Shown here piece after piece: positions 27,416 through 36,292 of a stretch of DNA of 64,000 nt. The stretch's first letter is position 1; the number at the start of each line of letters is the position of its first letter. The stretch lies in NCBI GenBank assembly GCA_037190485.1, contig JBBCJB010000031.1:171343-235342 (forward strand). Reading direction: 5' to 3'. The notes under the pieces were generated by a model that ran no database searches, was not told the origin of the DNA, and worked only from the letters and a program-made list of their open reading frames with translations. The DNA is from Parapedobacter sp037190485. Lineage in GTDB: Bacteria; Bacteroidota; Bacteroidia; Sphingobacteriales; Sphingobacteriaceae. The translations under genes and the position numbers were made by a program.

Positions 27416-28054
27416 ATGAAAGAAGATTCACAATCGAACAAGGTCTATTTGGAATTAAGAAGAATGATACTATCCAACCAACTGGTTCCGGGTTCGAGGC
27501 TCAAGGAAGACACATGGGCAACCAAATCGGGAGTAAGCCGAATCTCGGTGAGGGAAGCACTCAATCGTCTGCTTGGAGAGGGGGTGCTAGTAAAAGGGGA
27601 GCGTAGCGGATATTTTGTCAGGTCTATGGACGCGACTGACATCCGTGAGATACGGGAGTTGCGCGAAATTCTCGAACTGGGCGCGCTTCGCATCGGATTC
27701 CATAACCTGACATCTGATGATGTTTCAGAACTTGAGAAAATCTGTGATGATTTTACGTTGATGGTAAACAGCGGCTATTTTTCGGGCGCATGTGAAGCGG
27801 ACATGAAATTTCACGAAACACTCGTCAACATCGCTTGTAATACCAAATTGAAGCAAATGTACCAGTTGAGTAATATTCCGTTATTCCATCTCAAATTAGG
27901 AAGATTGATTAGCCAAATGGACGACTATGAGCAGACGGATCGTGAGCACCGTCAGATCGTGAGGTCGTTGAAGGAAGGAAATCTGACCGCCGCAGAAAAA
28001 TGCTTGCTTGCGCACCTCAGACGCGGTGAACAAGAGTCTTTGGAATTGCAATAG
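27416..28054 (+). CDS. GntR family (FadR-type, FCD domain) regulator
   Basis: 212 residues from the ATG at 27416; a longer reading frame would overlap the lactonase gene. The N-terminal winged helix is complete (YLELRRMILSNQLVPGSRL, SRISVREALNRLLGEGVL), followed by an all-helical FCD sensor (about 75-205) with the metal-binding acidic/His pattern (ELREILELGAL, MKFHETLVNIA, DREHRQIV). FCD sensors usually bind sugar acids or other carboxylates, which suits control of the upstream SusCD/sugar-acid operon. It probably represses it, but no operator was found by eye. Confidence 0.9.
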   Translation: MKEDSQSNKVYLELRRMILSNQLVPGSRLKEDTWATKSGVSRISVREALNRLLGEGVLVKGERSGYFVRSMDATDIREIRELREILELGALRIGFHNLTSDDVSELEKICDDFTLMVNSGYFSGACEADMKFHETLVNIACNTKLKQMYQLSNIPLFHLKLGRLISQMDDYEQTDREHRQIVRSLKEGNLTAAEKCLLAHLRRGEQESLELQ

Positions 28055-28122
28055 TGAAGAACGTGGAGTATTATTGCTTCAGATCGGAGTTTGACTTATC
28101 GTACTTATACTTATGGCCATCA

Positions 28123-28980
28123 TTAACGCCCAAACCGCTCCCTGAACACCTGCGGCGTCATCCCCTTCTTCCGTTTGAATAGCCGGATGAAGTGGGCCAT
28201 GGATTGGAAGCCGCAATCGGAAGCAATACGGCTCAGCGGCAAAGGTGTCCCCTCCAGCAAGGTGCAAGCATGCTCAATCCTTATTTCATGCACGAAATCC
28301 ACGAACGTGGCGTTCGTGTGCCGTTTGAAATACCGGCAGAACGTCGGCACGCTCATGCTCACCGAAGCCGCGGCATCCTCCAGCACAATGCGTTCACGGA
28401 GGTTTTCGGTCACGAAAGCCCTAATGTGCGCCAACGGCTCATCACCGCGCAAATCGATGTGGGTTGATATCGCTTGTTGCAGCGACGTGAAATCGGAAGT
28501 CTCGCCCATCACCGCCAAGATCCGGAGTACCAGCACCAGTCGGCGTTGGGTCAGCGCCCGCGGTAGGGAAAGCAAGTATTCCGATAGCGCGTCGCGCGTT
28601 ATGCCCGAGAAGGACAATACCAATCCAGCCGTGGTAAACAGGCGCTTCAATCGGCCGTGCTCCGGAAGGTCGAAATAGGCTTCACCCAAAAACGATTTGT
28701 AAAATTGCAAGACGACGAACTCATCGGCCTCGGTCCGTCGATCGTCGGAGCGCTCACACCGGAACCAATGTGGCACGCCGGGCGCGAGCAAAAAAACATC
28801 GCCGGCTTGAAAACGCTTGATACCATTGCCCACGTAGAAAGCCCCCGTGCCTGACCGGATCAGGATTAATTCATGCGCATCGTGTACATGGTAGGGAATG
28901 TCGCAATCATCCCCGCGCAGGTGCTTCACCGCAAAAGATTGCGATTCGGCAATGGGTATGGGGCGCTGATGCGGAGTCAT
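28123..28980 (-). CDS. AraC family transcriptional regulator
   Basis: 285 residues from the ATG at 28980; an upstream TTG in frame lies inside the -7 box. The cupin-like N-terminal domain is visible (IPYHVHDAHELILIRSG, FLLAPGVPHWF), and the C-terminal domain has both HTH motifs (VPTFCRYFKRH; MAHFIRLFKRKKGMTPQVFR). It is convergent with gntR and divergent from the SDR at 29236. Its targets are not evident. Confidence 0.9.
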   Translation of the reverse strand: MTPHQRPIPIAESQSFAVKHLRGDDCDIPYHVHDAHELILIRSGTGAFYVGNGIKRFQAGDVFLLAPGVPHWFRCERSDDRRTEADEFVVLQFYKSFLGEAYFDLPEHGRLKRLFTTAGLVLSFSGITRDALSEYLLSLPRALTQRRLVLVLRILAVMGETSDFTSLQQAISTHIDLRGDEPLAHIRAFVTENLRERIVLEDAAASVSMSVPTFCRYFKRHTNATFVDFVHEIRIEHACTLLEGTPLPLSRIASDCGFQSMAHFIRLFKRKKGMTPQVFRERFGR

Positions 28981-28986
28981 GATCAG

Positions 28987-29017
28987 CAAAGGTAACTATT
29001 CTACATCCCATCTCAAA
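28987..29017 (-). promoter_or_regulatory. Promoter of the araC gene at 28123-28980
   Basis: Minus-strand TTTG (29017-29014), 19 bp, TACCTTTG (28994-28987): both boxes match the Bacteroidota consensus at legal spacing. The -7 box ends 6 bp before the ATG, so the transcript would be nearly leaderless. Confidence 0.6.
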
Positions 29018-29208
29018 GTCTGATGAGATCGATGATCATTGCGCAACTTTCCCAACGGTGACTTGGCATTTCCATTTCGATGCATGATGATACAAGGGCC
29101 ATTTCAGGAAAACGGCAACTTGCCACAAGGCGATAGCTAACCCGTGGAAGCAGTAAAAATGTATCCTTATTCCGCTCTTCTGTATACGCGTTGCGACAGC
29201 CAGCCTCG

Positions 29209-29216
29209 TAATTTTG
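29209..29216 (+). promoter_or_regulatory. -7 box upstream of the SDR gene
   Basis: TAATTTTG fits TAnnTTTG, 19 bp before the ATG at 29236. No good -33 box is seen. The remaining 28990-29208 stretch shows no further feature apart from the divergent promoter. Confidence 0.4.
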
Positions 29217-29235
29217 CCTTGTAAAATTCAAAACA

Positions 29236-30060
29236 ATGTCAAAGACAATTTTAATTACCGGCGCCTCACGTGGGTTTGGCAAACTGTGGGCAGAAGCCTT
29301 TCTGGATCGGGGCGATCAGGTGATCGCTACTTCAAGAAATCCGAATGGATTAAAAGACCTGGCAGACAAACATGGTGGAGCGCTACTAACGCTTGAACTT
29401 GATATCACAGATAGGCAAGCCTGTTTAGAAGCTATAGAAAAAGCGAAAGCGCATTTCGGCAAAATCGATGTGGTTATCAATAATGCAGGGATCGGTGTTT
29501 TTGGTACAACAGAGGAAGTTGATGAACAGGCGGCAAGAGCCATCTTCGACATCAATTTTTTTGGCACCTTGTGGATCACACAAGCCGTGATCCCGGTAAT
29601 GAGGGAGCAGGGAAGCGGCCACATTGTGCAGGTATCCAGCGCGCTCGGCATTTATTCATTCCCCACGGTTGGGCTATATAGTGCATCTAAGTTTGCTTTG
29701 GAAGGGCTGAGCGAAGCATTGTCTGCGGAAGTGAAGGGTTTTGGCATACAGGTTACCCTGGTAGAGCCTAACGGATATACAACCGACTTCGGCAGCTCTT
29801 CTGTACGGAGCAGTGCTATTTCAGCTTATGACGGCATGAAGGCAACGCTGTATGCAGATCCGGAATTTTCGGCTCCGGACGCTTTTGGCGATCCGGAAGC
29901 TACTTCCGAAGCCATTTTGAAACTGGTGGATGCACCGGCTCCCCCCTTACGTCTTTTCCTGGGGAAAAAGGCCTTGCCGCTTACCCGGCATTTTTATTCC
30001 GAACGACTGGCAACATGGGAAAACTGGAAAGAAGTTTCCATTAAAGCGCACGGTATTTAA
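29236..30060 (+). CDS. SDR family oxidoreductase
   Basis: 274-residue classical SDR: TGASRGFGKLWAE (8-20), NNAG (82-85), Ser134/135 and Tyr148 with Lys152 (YSASK). The C-terminal 60 residues (ATSEAILKLVDAPAPPLRLFLGKKAL) are the extended tail of the subgroup often found next to an AraC regulator in Bacteroidota. This subgroup is not sugar specific and may reduce reactive carbonyls. Codon use is less GC-rich than in the genes further right, which may hint at a separate origin. Confidence 0.9.
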   Translation: MSKTILITGASRGFGKLWAEAFLDRGDQVIATSRNPNGLKDLADKHGGALLTLELDITDRQACLEAIEKAKAHFGKIDVVINNAGIGVFGTTEEVDEQAARAIFDINFFGTLWITQAVIPVMREQGSGHIVQVSSALGIYSFPTVGLYSASKFALEGLSEALSAEVKGFGIQVTLVEPNGYTTDFGSSSVRSSAISAYDGMKATLYADPEFSAPDAFGDPEATSEAILKLVDAPAPPLRLFLGKKALPLTRHFYSERLATWENWKEVSIKAHGI

Positions 30061-30070
30061 CCGAATAGCG

Positions 30071-30111
30071 TAACTTTGAATAACAACCAGCCCGTGCCCA
30101 GGTACGGGCTG
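30071..30111 (+). promoter_or_regulatory. -7 box and leader hairpin between SDR and araC
   Basis: TAACTTTG (30071-30078) fits the -7 box. CAGCCCGT (30088-30095) and ACGGGCTG (30104-30111) form an 8 bp stem with an 8-base loop; no T-run follows. The hairpin could end SDR transcripts weakly. If the promoter is real, it lies in the araC leader, 15 bp before the start. Confidence 0.45.
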
Positions 30112-30126
30112 CTATACTAAAATGTT

Positions 30127-31014
30127 ATGCATTTCAAAAGTTTGGGCGATGTGCATCGCTGTAACAATTACCCCGAGCCGGAAAATCCGCTGCTCACCCT
30201 TTTCACGTGTAATCCGCTCAGGAGTGTTACCACCTACGAGGTAACTACCGATTTCTACATCGTTGCGTTTAAGCGATTCCGTTCGGGTGAGATTAGGTAT
30301 GGAAAAACAAAATATGACCACCAAAGTGGGTCGATGTATTTTTTAAAACCCCATCAAACGATACAGATGAAGGATGTAGCCCTTGACGGCGATGGTTTTG
30401 AAATCTGGTTTCACGAAGATTATTTAAGTGGTCATTCGCTTCATTCGGACATCAGGAAGTACAACTATTTTAATTACGAGCTTAACGAAGCGCTGCACAT
30501 TTCTCCAAAGGAACAGCAAATCATCTGGGAACTGTATGAAAAGATAGCCACGGAGCACCATAATAACCCGGATGAATTCACAAGGGGCATCATTATTGGA
30601 CATATCGAATCCATCCTTAAGTATGCACAGCGTTTTTACAAACGCCAGTATAATAACCGATTTATACATTCCGGCACCACTGTTACCCGGTTTAACAATG
30701 CCCTGGCGGCCTACTTCGAAAAAGGGCTGTTGCAACAAAAAGGGTTACCCACGGTTGCCATGTTTGCCGCTGAATTAAATTTGTCTCCCCGCTACCTGAG
30801 CGATCTGCTGAAGCAGGAGACCGGTAGGACGGCAATGGATCTGATTCATATCTTTCTGGTTTCCGAGGCCAAGAATCTACTGCTACAAGGAGATTATACG
30901 GTCAAGGAAATCGCTTATCTCCTTGGATTTGAGCACCCCAATTACTTCTCGCGCTTATTCAAGAGCGAGGCCGGCGTAAGTCCTAACCATTTCAAAAAAC
31001 AACAGTTAAACTAG
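30127..31014 (+). CDS. AraC family transcriptional regulator
   Basis: 295 residues. The N-terminal domain differs from the other AraC proteins here: it lacks the HxHxxxE cupin pattern and reads GSMYFLKPHQTIQMKD. The C-terminal HTH pair is clear (LSPRYLSDLLKQETGRTAMDLI; YLLGFEHPNYFSRLFKSEAGVSPNHFK). It follows the SDR by 66 bp and probably controls it. This is a common SDR-AraC pairing in the phylum. Confidence 0.9.
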   Translation: MHFKSLGDVHRCNNYPEPENPLLTLFTCNPLRSVTTYEVTTDFYIVAFKRFRSGEIRYGKTKYDHQSGSMYFLKPHQTIQMKDVALDGDGFEIWFHEDYLSGHSLHSDIRKYNYFNYELNEALHISPKEQQIIWELYEKIATEHHNNPDEFTRGIIIGHIESILKYAQRFYKRQYNNRFIHSGTTVTRFNNALAAYFEKGLLQQKGLPTVAMFAAELNLSPRYLSDLLKQETGRTAMDLIHIFLVSEAKNLLLQGDYTVKEIAYLLGFEHPNYFSRLFKSEAGVSPNHFKKQQLN

Positions 31015-31064
31015 CACGCGACTCCCCTTTGCCCCGGTTCCGGCCCTTCGACCCGTGCAACACC

Positions 31065-32255
31065 CTACAAACCCTTCCTGATCACTTCGCCGGTCGCTTT
31101 CGATTTAAGGATCACCATCGCGCTTCCGTCGGGCAGTTTTTCCTCTTTCACCAAGTAGTGATCGCTATCGTATTCCCTCAGCGCGGACTTCACCGCGCTG
31201 CCTTCACCGCCTCTCCAGATCTTGAGATCCACGGGTTCCCACCGCTTGCTGTTCACCGATTTCAATGCCGCATCCATGATTTCGTTCACAATGTAGCCAT
31301 CGTAGAAGTCTTCCAATGGGGCATTGCCGTTATCGAAGGCGTTGAACATGTCCGTAAACATGTTGGTATACCCCAATTCATGTACCTCGTCGCCTACCGG
31401 AAACAGCCAACCCGTATTCGATTCCGCCTTTTCCGCTACATACCTTCCGTCGCCGATACTTGAAAATAGTTCAAATCCGGTTCTCAGGAAATTATTCATC
31501 CAAATGGTTCCTTCCGTGCCCATTACTTCATCGCGCAGGTCCATCCCGCCACGGAAGTTCCAGCTCACTTCAAACTGGCCGATCGCCCCATCTTCGTATT
31601 TCACCAATCCGACAGCATGATCCTCCGCATCGATTGGTTTCACTTGCGTATCGGCCCAGCACATCACCTCCATCGGCCTCACGCTTTTGCCGATAAAATT
31701 CCGTGCAATTTCAATGCAATGGCATCCCAAATCCAAGATAGCGCCACCACCTGACTTCGCCTTATCCCAGAACCAATCGCTATGGGGGCCATTGTGCGCC
31801 TCGCGCGACCTTACCCACAAGATCCTTCCGAGGCTTCCCTGACGGATGCTTTGGCTAGCTTTCATGAATTTGGGCGTGTAACACAGGTCTTCCAGGTAAC
31901 CGTGGAAAACGCCCGCTTTTTCCACCGCTTCCAACATACGCCTGGCTTCCGCCGCATTCCGACCCAAAGGCTTGGTACAAAGCACGGCCTTTCCGGCCTT
32001 GGCGCAGGCCAAGACTGCTTCTTCATGCAGGCTGTTGGGCAATGATATGACCACGATGTCTGTTTCTGGGTGGCGGATGGCTTCCTCCATAGACGTGGTC
32101 CAATGCGGTACGCCATATTTTTTGGCAAAGGCTACCGCCGTCTTTTCCGTACGTGAGTATACAACGGCAATCCGATCGCGGTTACGCTGTCCATGTAAAG
32201 CGTCAGCATAGAATTGGCCGATAAAACCCGCACCGAGCATCGCTATCTTTGGCAT
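31065..32255 (-). CDS. Gfo/Idh/MocA family oxidoreductase
   Basis: 396-residue NAD(P)-dependent oxidoreductase. Rossmann motif GAGFIGQFYADAL near residue 8; the usual EKP motif is CTKPLG here; a C-terminal alpha/beta substrate domain carries GGGAILDLGCHCIEIARNF. No signal peptide, so cytoplasmic. It is the third gene after the PQQ dehydrogenase and the Tat-like Gfo/Idh protein, all in one direction. Substrates of the family are sugars, polyols and inositols, usually oxidised at a secondary hydroxyl. Confidence 0.9.
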   Translation of the reverse strand: MPKIAMLGAGFIGQFYADALHGQRNRDRIAVVYSRTEKTAVAFAKKYGVPHWTTSMEEAIRHPETDIVVISLPNSLHEEAVLACAKAGKAVLCTKPLGRNAAEARRMLEAVEKAGVFHGYLEDLCYTPKFMKASQSIRQGSLGRILWVRSREAHNGPHSDWFWDKAKSGGGAILDLGCHCIEIARNFIGKSVRPMEVMCWADTQVKPIDAEDHAVGLVKYEDGAIGQFEVSWNFRGGMDLRDEVMGTEGTIWMNNFLRTGFELFSSIGDGRYVAEKAESNTGWLFPVGDEVHELGYTNMFTDMFNAFDNGNAPLEDFYDGYIVNEIMDAALKSVNSKRWEPVDLKIWRGGEGSAVKSALREYDSDHYLVKEEKLPDGSAMVILKSKATGEVIRKGL

Positions 32256-32300
32256 GTCAAAACGTTGTTAATTAAGTATAAAAGTATTGATAATCGCTGG

Positions 32301-33470
32301 TTATGCAAACGGCCATTTGAAGGACGATTGTAATTTGACTTTCTTTCCGCTTGTTGAAGAGGACCTGGCCGCCTCGATGATTTCCAGCACGTGCAATGCA
32401 TGTGCCGGATCGATCAACGGTTCCATCTTCGTGACCAGCGACTCGGAGACAACGCTGGCCCCCTCCTGCCATACAAACCCCTCCGGATCGGGCACAAACC
32501 GTTGCGCCGCTTCGTGATCGTGCGTGGCCATGTCCACGCCAAAGGGAGCCCAGTCATAACCGACCAATGCCATATTGCCGTGTGTACCCCAAATCGTGAT
32601 GGTATGCCTTTCCTGTCCCGTTCCCTCATGCCCGTGCGGATCGAAATAATTGAAACCGGATTGGACGTGCGAGATAACGCCATTGCCATGATCCATCAGC
32701 ACCATCGCATTGTCTTCCGCTTCCACCTTTATTCTCCCTTTCCCATCGATGTTGCGCTCGGGCGTTACGATGCTCGCCATCGCGGTGACAAATTTGGCCG
32801 GTCCCAATAGTCCGGTCAGGGTGGCTAGGTTATACACCCCCAGATCAGGCAGGCTTCCGCCCAGTTTTTCATAAAAGAAAGCTGACCATGTGGGCCCCAA
32901 ATGCCCATAATGGCCGTGGGCGGCAGACACCTTGCCCAGCTTGCCTTCTTGGATCATCCGTGACATAAATGCGAACTGTGGGCTGTTCACCACGGCGGGC
33001 GCGCCCCAAATACGCAGCTTCTTTTGACGGGCTAAATCTAGCAGCGCCTTGCCTTCGCCATAGGTATTGGCCATCGGCTTTTCGCTCCATACGTGCTTTC
33101 CGGCCATCAATGCCCGTTCGTTTAGCGCGCCGTGCAGCTGCATATCGGTCAAGTTTACCAGCAAATCAAACGGTACGTCTTGCAACATTTCCTCGATATG
33201 CGGATAATATGCCGATACGCCATACGTTTCTGCGGCCATCTTTGCCCGCTCCACGATGATGTCGCAGGTAGCGGCCAACTCGACGAAAGGCGATTTCGCC
33301 AAATGGGGCAGATACATATTGGATACGCTTCCACAGCCAATCACCCCGACCCGGACCCGCTTGGCTGGATAACCAAGCTGCCTGGCGAATGACGATAACG
33401 GAGCCAGCATCGCCGCGGCTGCCAGCATGGCGTTCTGATGGAGGAACTTCTTACGCGATAAGCTATTCAT
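32301..33470 (-). CDS. Gfo/Idh/MocA family oxidoreductase, probably exported
   Basis: 389 residues. The N-terminus MNSLSRKKFLHQNAMLAAA with a hydrophobic stretch ending in SSFA looks like a Tat-type leader with RK in place of RR. Then comes a Rossmann motif VGVIGCGSVSNMYLP and SEKPMANTYGEG as the EKP motif. Exported Gfo/Idh proteins keep a bound NAD(P) and act in the periplasm, often as glycosidases or isomerases rather than dehydrogenases. Its ATG overlaps the stop of the PQQ-type gene by 4 bp (ATGA), so the two are coupled. Confidence 0.85.
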   Translation of the reverse strand: MNSLSRKKFLHQNAMLAAAAMLAPLSSFARQLGYPAKRVRVGVIGCGSVSNMYLPHLAKSPFVELAATCDIIVERAKMAAETYGVSAYYPHIEEMLQDVPFDLLVNLTDMQLHGALNERALMAGKHVWSEKPMANTYGEGKALLDLARQKKLRIWGAPAVVNSPQFAFMSRMIQEGKLGKVSAAHGHYGHLGPTWSAFFYEKLGGSLPDLGVYNLATLTGLLGPAKFVTAMASIVTPERNIDGKGRIKVEAEDNAMVLMDHGNGVISHVQSGFNYFDPHGHEGTGQERHTITIWGTHGNMALVGYDWAPFGVDMATHDHEAAQRFVPDPEGFVWQEGASVVSESLVTKMEPLIDPAHALHVLEIIEAARSSSTSGKKVKLQSSFKWPFA

Positions 33471-36163
33471 TTGATCCCTTTTTTAGCTGATGATGATTGC
33501 CGATTGAAGATGATGCGCGTTAAGGTGAACGCCCCATTCCCCAACTTTGTTTTCTTTGTTTCTCGATATACGATGTATAGATCACCCGACAGGGTGGTGG
33601 CGCCCACGTCGACCTGTTTGAGCAAGGGTGCGTTGCCCGCCGCTTCGCCAACGTCGATCTGGCCGATCAGGTCGCCATCGGGCGTTCCTCCCCTGATTTC
33701 GATCCTGCCCGCAGACCGGATCGAATCCAGCTCCAAGGTTACGCCTTTGATGTCCGTGAGGTCGATGCTTTTCAAAAGCACATGCCCCCCATCCGCGCCG
33801 AAACGCACACCGCCCGTTTGCCGGTCCACCTCGCATTGAACAAAGGCATCGGCTGCCGACGCCTGCAGCTCGAGCGGGCGGAACGTCCAGTTCCTTTCCG
33901 CTTTCAATGCCTTTGCGGGCGGGTTTCCGCGGTCGGTGTAGTCGGCCTTCAGGACGTAATCCTGCTGCTGGTCCTGGCCATCGTGTAAATCGAACGCAAA
34001 ATTCCCCGCCAGTGGAAGCTCGGCGATGTTCACCTTGCTGAGCGATAGGATGTAGTTGACCATCACCGTTGCGTCATCCACGGAAAGCTGGGGGTGTGCC
34101 GACATCACATATCCGCCCCAATTTCCACTCCCTCCGCTGATGATCGTCTTTGCCAAGCGATCGACGGCCCCGGGGTCATCCTGATAGCGATTGGCGATCA
34201 TCGCATACGAAGGGCCCACCGACAATTCCGTCATGGCATGGCAAGCGCGGCAATCGCTGTTCAGGATCAATTCCATCCCGGCTGAAACCGTGGCATCCGA
34301 TTCCATCGTTTCGGCCGATTTCCCGTAAATGGAATAGAAGTTGACCGCCGTCGGGCTTATTCCCGAATCCAGGGAACCGTCTTCCTGATCGCTTACCTGC
34401 AATCGGTAATCCATTTTACGACCATCCCAGAAAAAGGAGCTGTTTCCGTTGATATCAAGGGTGATTTCTGGGATGGCGTTGCCTGCGTCTAGCTGGATGG
34501 AGGTACGCGCGGCAGCCCCCCGGCTATCGGTAACCGTGAGGATTACGGTATACGTACCGGCCTTTTCAAAGGTCACCGTTGGGTGTGGATTTGACGAGGT
34601 CGGGATCCCTGCGCCAAATTCCCATAAATAGGTCAACTTATCTCTTCTGTCGTGATCGAATGTGCCTTCCGACGAGAATCGTACGGTAAGCGGCAAGGCA
34701 CCGGCAGCAACATCCGCGGCCGCCGAGACAACCGGCTTCCGATTGCCGGCTTCATACTCGATCCTCACCAACCGTGAATCCGCGTTCTTTGCAAACCAAT
34801 TGGTGCCATAATCCAGTACATACAATGCACCATCAGGACCAAACTTCAAATCAATCGGATGGAAAAAAGGCTCATCCGGTAAGAAAGGCTCGATACCGAC
34901 CAGTTTTCCGTCTTGGTCGACCGTTAGCACATTGATCCAATCACGCATCCACTCGGCAATGAACCATTTCCCGTTGTAGTAGTCGGGAAACTTCGGGCTG
35001 GTTGCCGCTCCCGTCGCGGTATAGCGATCCGCATGATAGACCGGCCCCGCAATCGGCGATTTTCCGCCGGTGCCGAGGTGCGGAAACTCCGTTGATTCTT
35101 CGTACGAGTACCAAATCAAGGCAGGTTTCGCTGCCGGCAACGCGGCCATCCCGGTATTGTTGGGCGATGTATTCATCGGCTTTTCGACATCGTAAAATGG
35201 GCCATTTTCGCCGGTCTCGAAATCGAAATGCGTGTAAGGCGCGTTGGGCCCGGCAAAATACGGCCACCCGAAAAACCCGGGTGTATCCGTCAAATGCCAC
35301 TCATCGTAGCTGATCGGCCCCCTCGACGGATCATCTATCGTATTCTGGCCCACATCTCCCCACATCAGCCAACCGTTGACGGGGTCGACCGCTATGCTGA
35401 ACGGATTCCGGCACCCCATTGCGTAGATCTCGGGCCTGCCCCCAGTGCCGTCGTTCGGAAACAAGTTGCCTTCCGGAATACGGTACGTACCATCATCCAT
35501 CGGGACTATCCGCAGTATCTTACCCCTTAAATCGTCGGTGTTCGAAGCCGTCCGTTGCGCGTCCCAATATTCGCGGCCCTTACGTTCGTCGATTGAATTG
35601 TAATAGCCCGGATTGTGGGGGTTCGTATTGTCTCCTACGGCGATATACAACATCCGATTCGGCCCGAACGCAAGCGAGCCTGCGGAATGGCAACATTCCT
35701 CCCGTTGAACCGGAATTTCCAAAAGGACTTTTTCATTTTGTAGGAGTAGGGAATCGCCATCGAATTGGAATCGGCTGATCCGTTGTTTGGGCTCCGCTGT
35801 AGGCGGCGAGTAAAACAGGTATATCCATTCATTTTCGGCGAAGGACGGATCCAGCGCAATGCCCAAAAGCCCGTCTTCCAACCCGTGGAAAACCGGCAAG
35901 ATTGCGATGGTATCGATCACATTTTTTTTCGGATCGTATTTCTTTATCGCCCCCTTGCGTTCGATGATCAATATACTTCCATCCGGCAACGCCTCGATCC
36001 GCATCGGTTCGTCGAACCCGCTGGCAAGTGTTACCAACGTAAACCGGCTAGCTTCCGGTTGGCCTAGCCCCTCACCGCCCCCCGTTTCCGAAAAGTCACA
36101 CGCTGCGAAAACGGAGAGGACAACCACTAACCCGTTTCGTAATTTATCCAGGGGCCTTTGCAT
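33467..36163 (-). CDS. PQQ-type sugar dehydrogenase fused to PKD, cytochrome c and carbohydrate-binding regions
   Basis: 898 residues from the ATG at 36163. Lipobox-like VFAAC makes it a surface or periplasmic lipoprotein. Residues about 35-475 form a glucose/sorbosone dehydrogenase propeller (GLLGIALDPSF, RGKILRI, IYAMGCRNPFSIAVDP, MWGDVGQN). A PKD domain follows (about 481-575; YLWEFGAG, AGTYTVILTVTDSRG), then one c-type haem motif CRACH (Cys638), then a CBM6-like C-terminus (about 756-885; GVRFGADGGHVLLKSIDLT). Such fusions oxidise bound sugars and pass electrons to their own haem. It begins the operon with two Gfo/Idh genes. Confidence 0.88.
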   Translation of the reverse strand: MQRPLDKLRNGLVVVLSVFAACDFSETGGGEGLGQPEASRFTLVTLASGFDEPMRIEALPDGSILIIERKGAIKKYDPKKNVIDTIAILPVFHGLEDGLLGIALDPSFAENEWIYLFYSPPTAEPKQRISRFQFDGDSLLLQNEKVLLEIPVQREECCHSAGSLAFGPNRMLYIAVGDNTNPHNPGYYNSIDERKGREYWDAQRTASNTDDLRGKILRIVPMDDGTYRIPEGNLFPNDGTGGRPEIYAMGCRNPFSIAVDPVNGWLMWGDVGQNTIDDPSRGPISYDEWHLTDTPGFFGWPYFAGPNAPYTHFDFETGENGPFYDVEKPMNTSPNNTGMAALPAAKPALIWYSYEESTEFPHLGTGGKSPIAGPVYHADRYTATGAATSPKFPDYYNGKWFIAEWMRDWINVLTVDQDGKLVGIEPFLPDEPFFHPIDLKFGPDGALYVLDYGTNWFAKNADSRLVRIEYEAGNRKPVVSAAADVAAGALPLTVRFSSEGTFDHDRRDKLTYLWEFGAGIPTSSNPHPTVTFEKAGTYTVILTVTDSRGAAARTSIQLDAGNAIPEITLDINGNSSFFWDGRKMDYRLQVSDQEDGSLDSGISPTAVNFYSIYGKSAETMESDATVSAGMELILNSDCRACHAMTELSVGPSYAMIANRYQDDPGAVDRLAKTIISGGSGNWGGYVMSAHPQLSVDDATVMVNYILSLSKVNIAELPLAGNFAFDLHDGQDQQQDYVLKADYTDRGNPPAKALKAERNWTFRPLELQASAADAFVQCEVDRQTGGVRFGADGGHVLLKSIDLTDIKGVTLELDSIRSAGRIEIRGGTPDGDLIGQIDVGEAAGNAPLLKQVDVGATTLSGDLYIVYRETKKTKLGNGAFTLTRIIFNRQSSSAKKGIK

Positions 36164-36166
36164 GTC

Positions 36167-36213
36167 CAAATATATCGCCTAGGGCGACAGGATTTTGATA
36201 CTATTGGATCACT
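36167..36213 (-). promoter_or_regulatory. Promoter and operator D, upstream of the PQQ dehydrogenase
   Basis: Minus-strand TATATTTG (36174-36167) is a perfect -7 box. On the plus strand, TTTTGATACT (36193-36202) followed 4 bases later by GATCA (36207-36211) is repeated at 42174-42194 with 17 of 21 bases identical. The site lies 18 bp from the -7 box in both, covering the -33 position, so activation by an AraC protein is likely. Confidence 0.55.
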
Positions 36214-36292
36214 TCATGCAAATATTATAAATTTGGTTATGTGCCTTCCCCGAATTATCCTATTTTTGATTGTATGCCATATCGTTGAGGAG

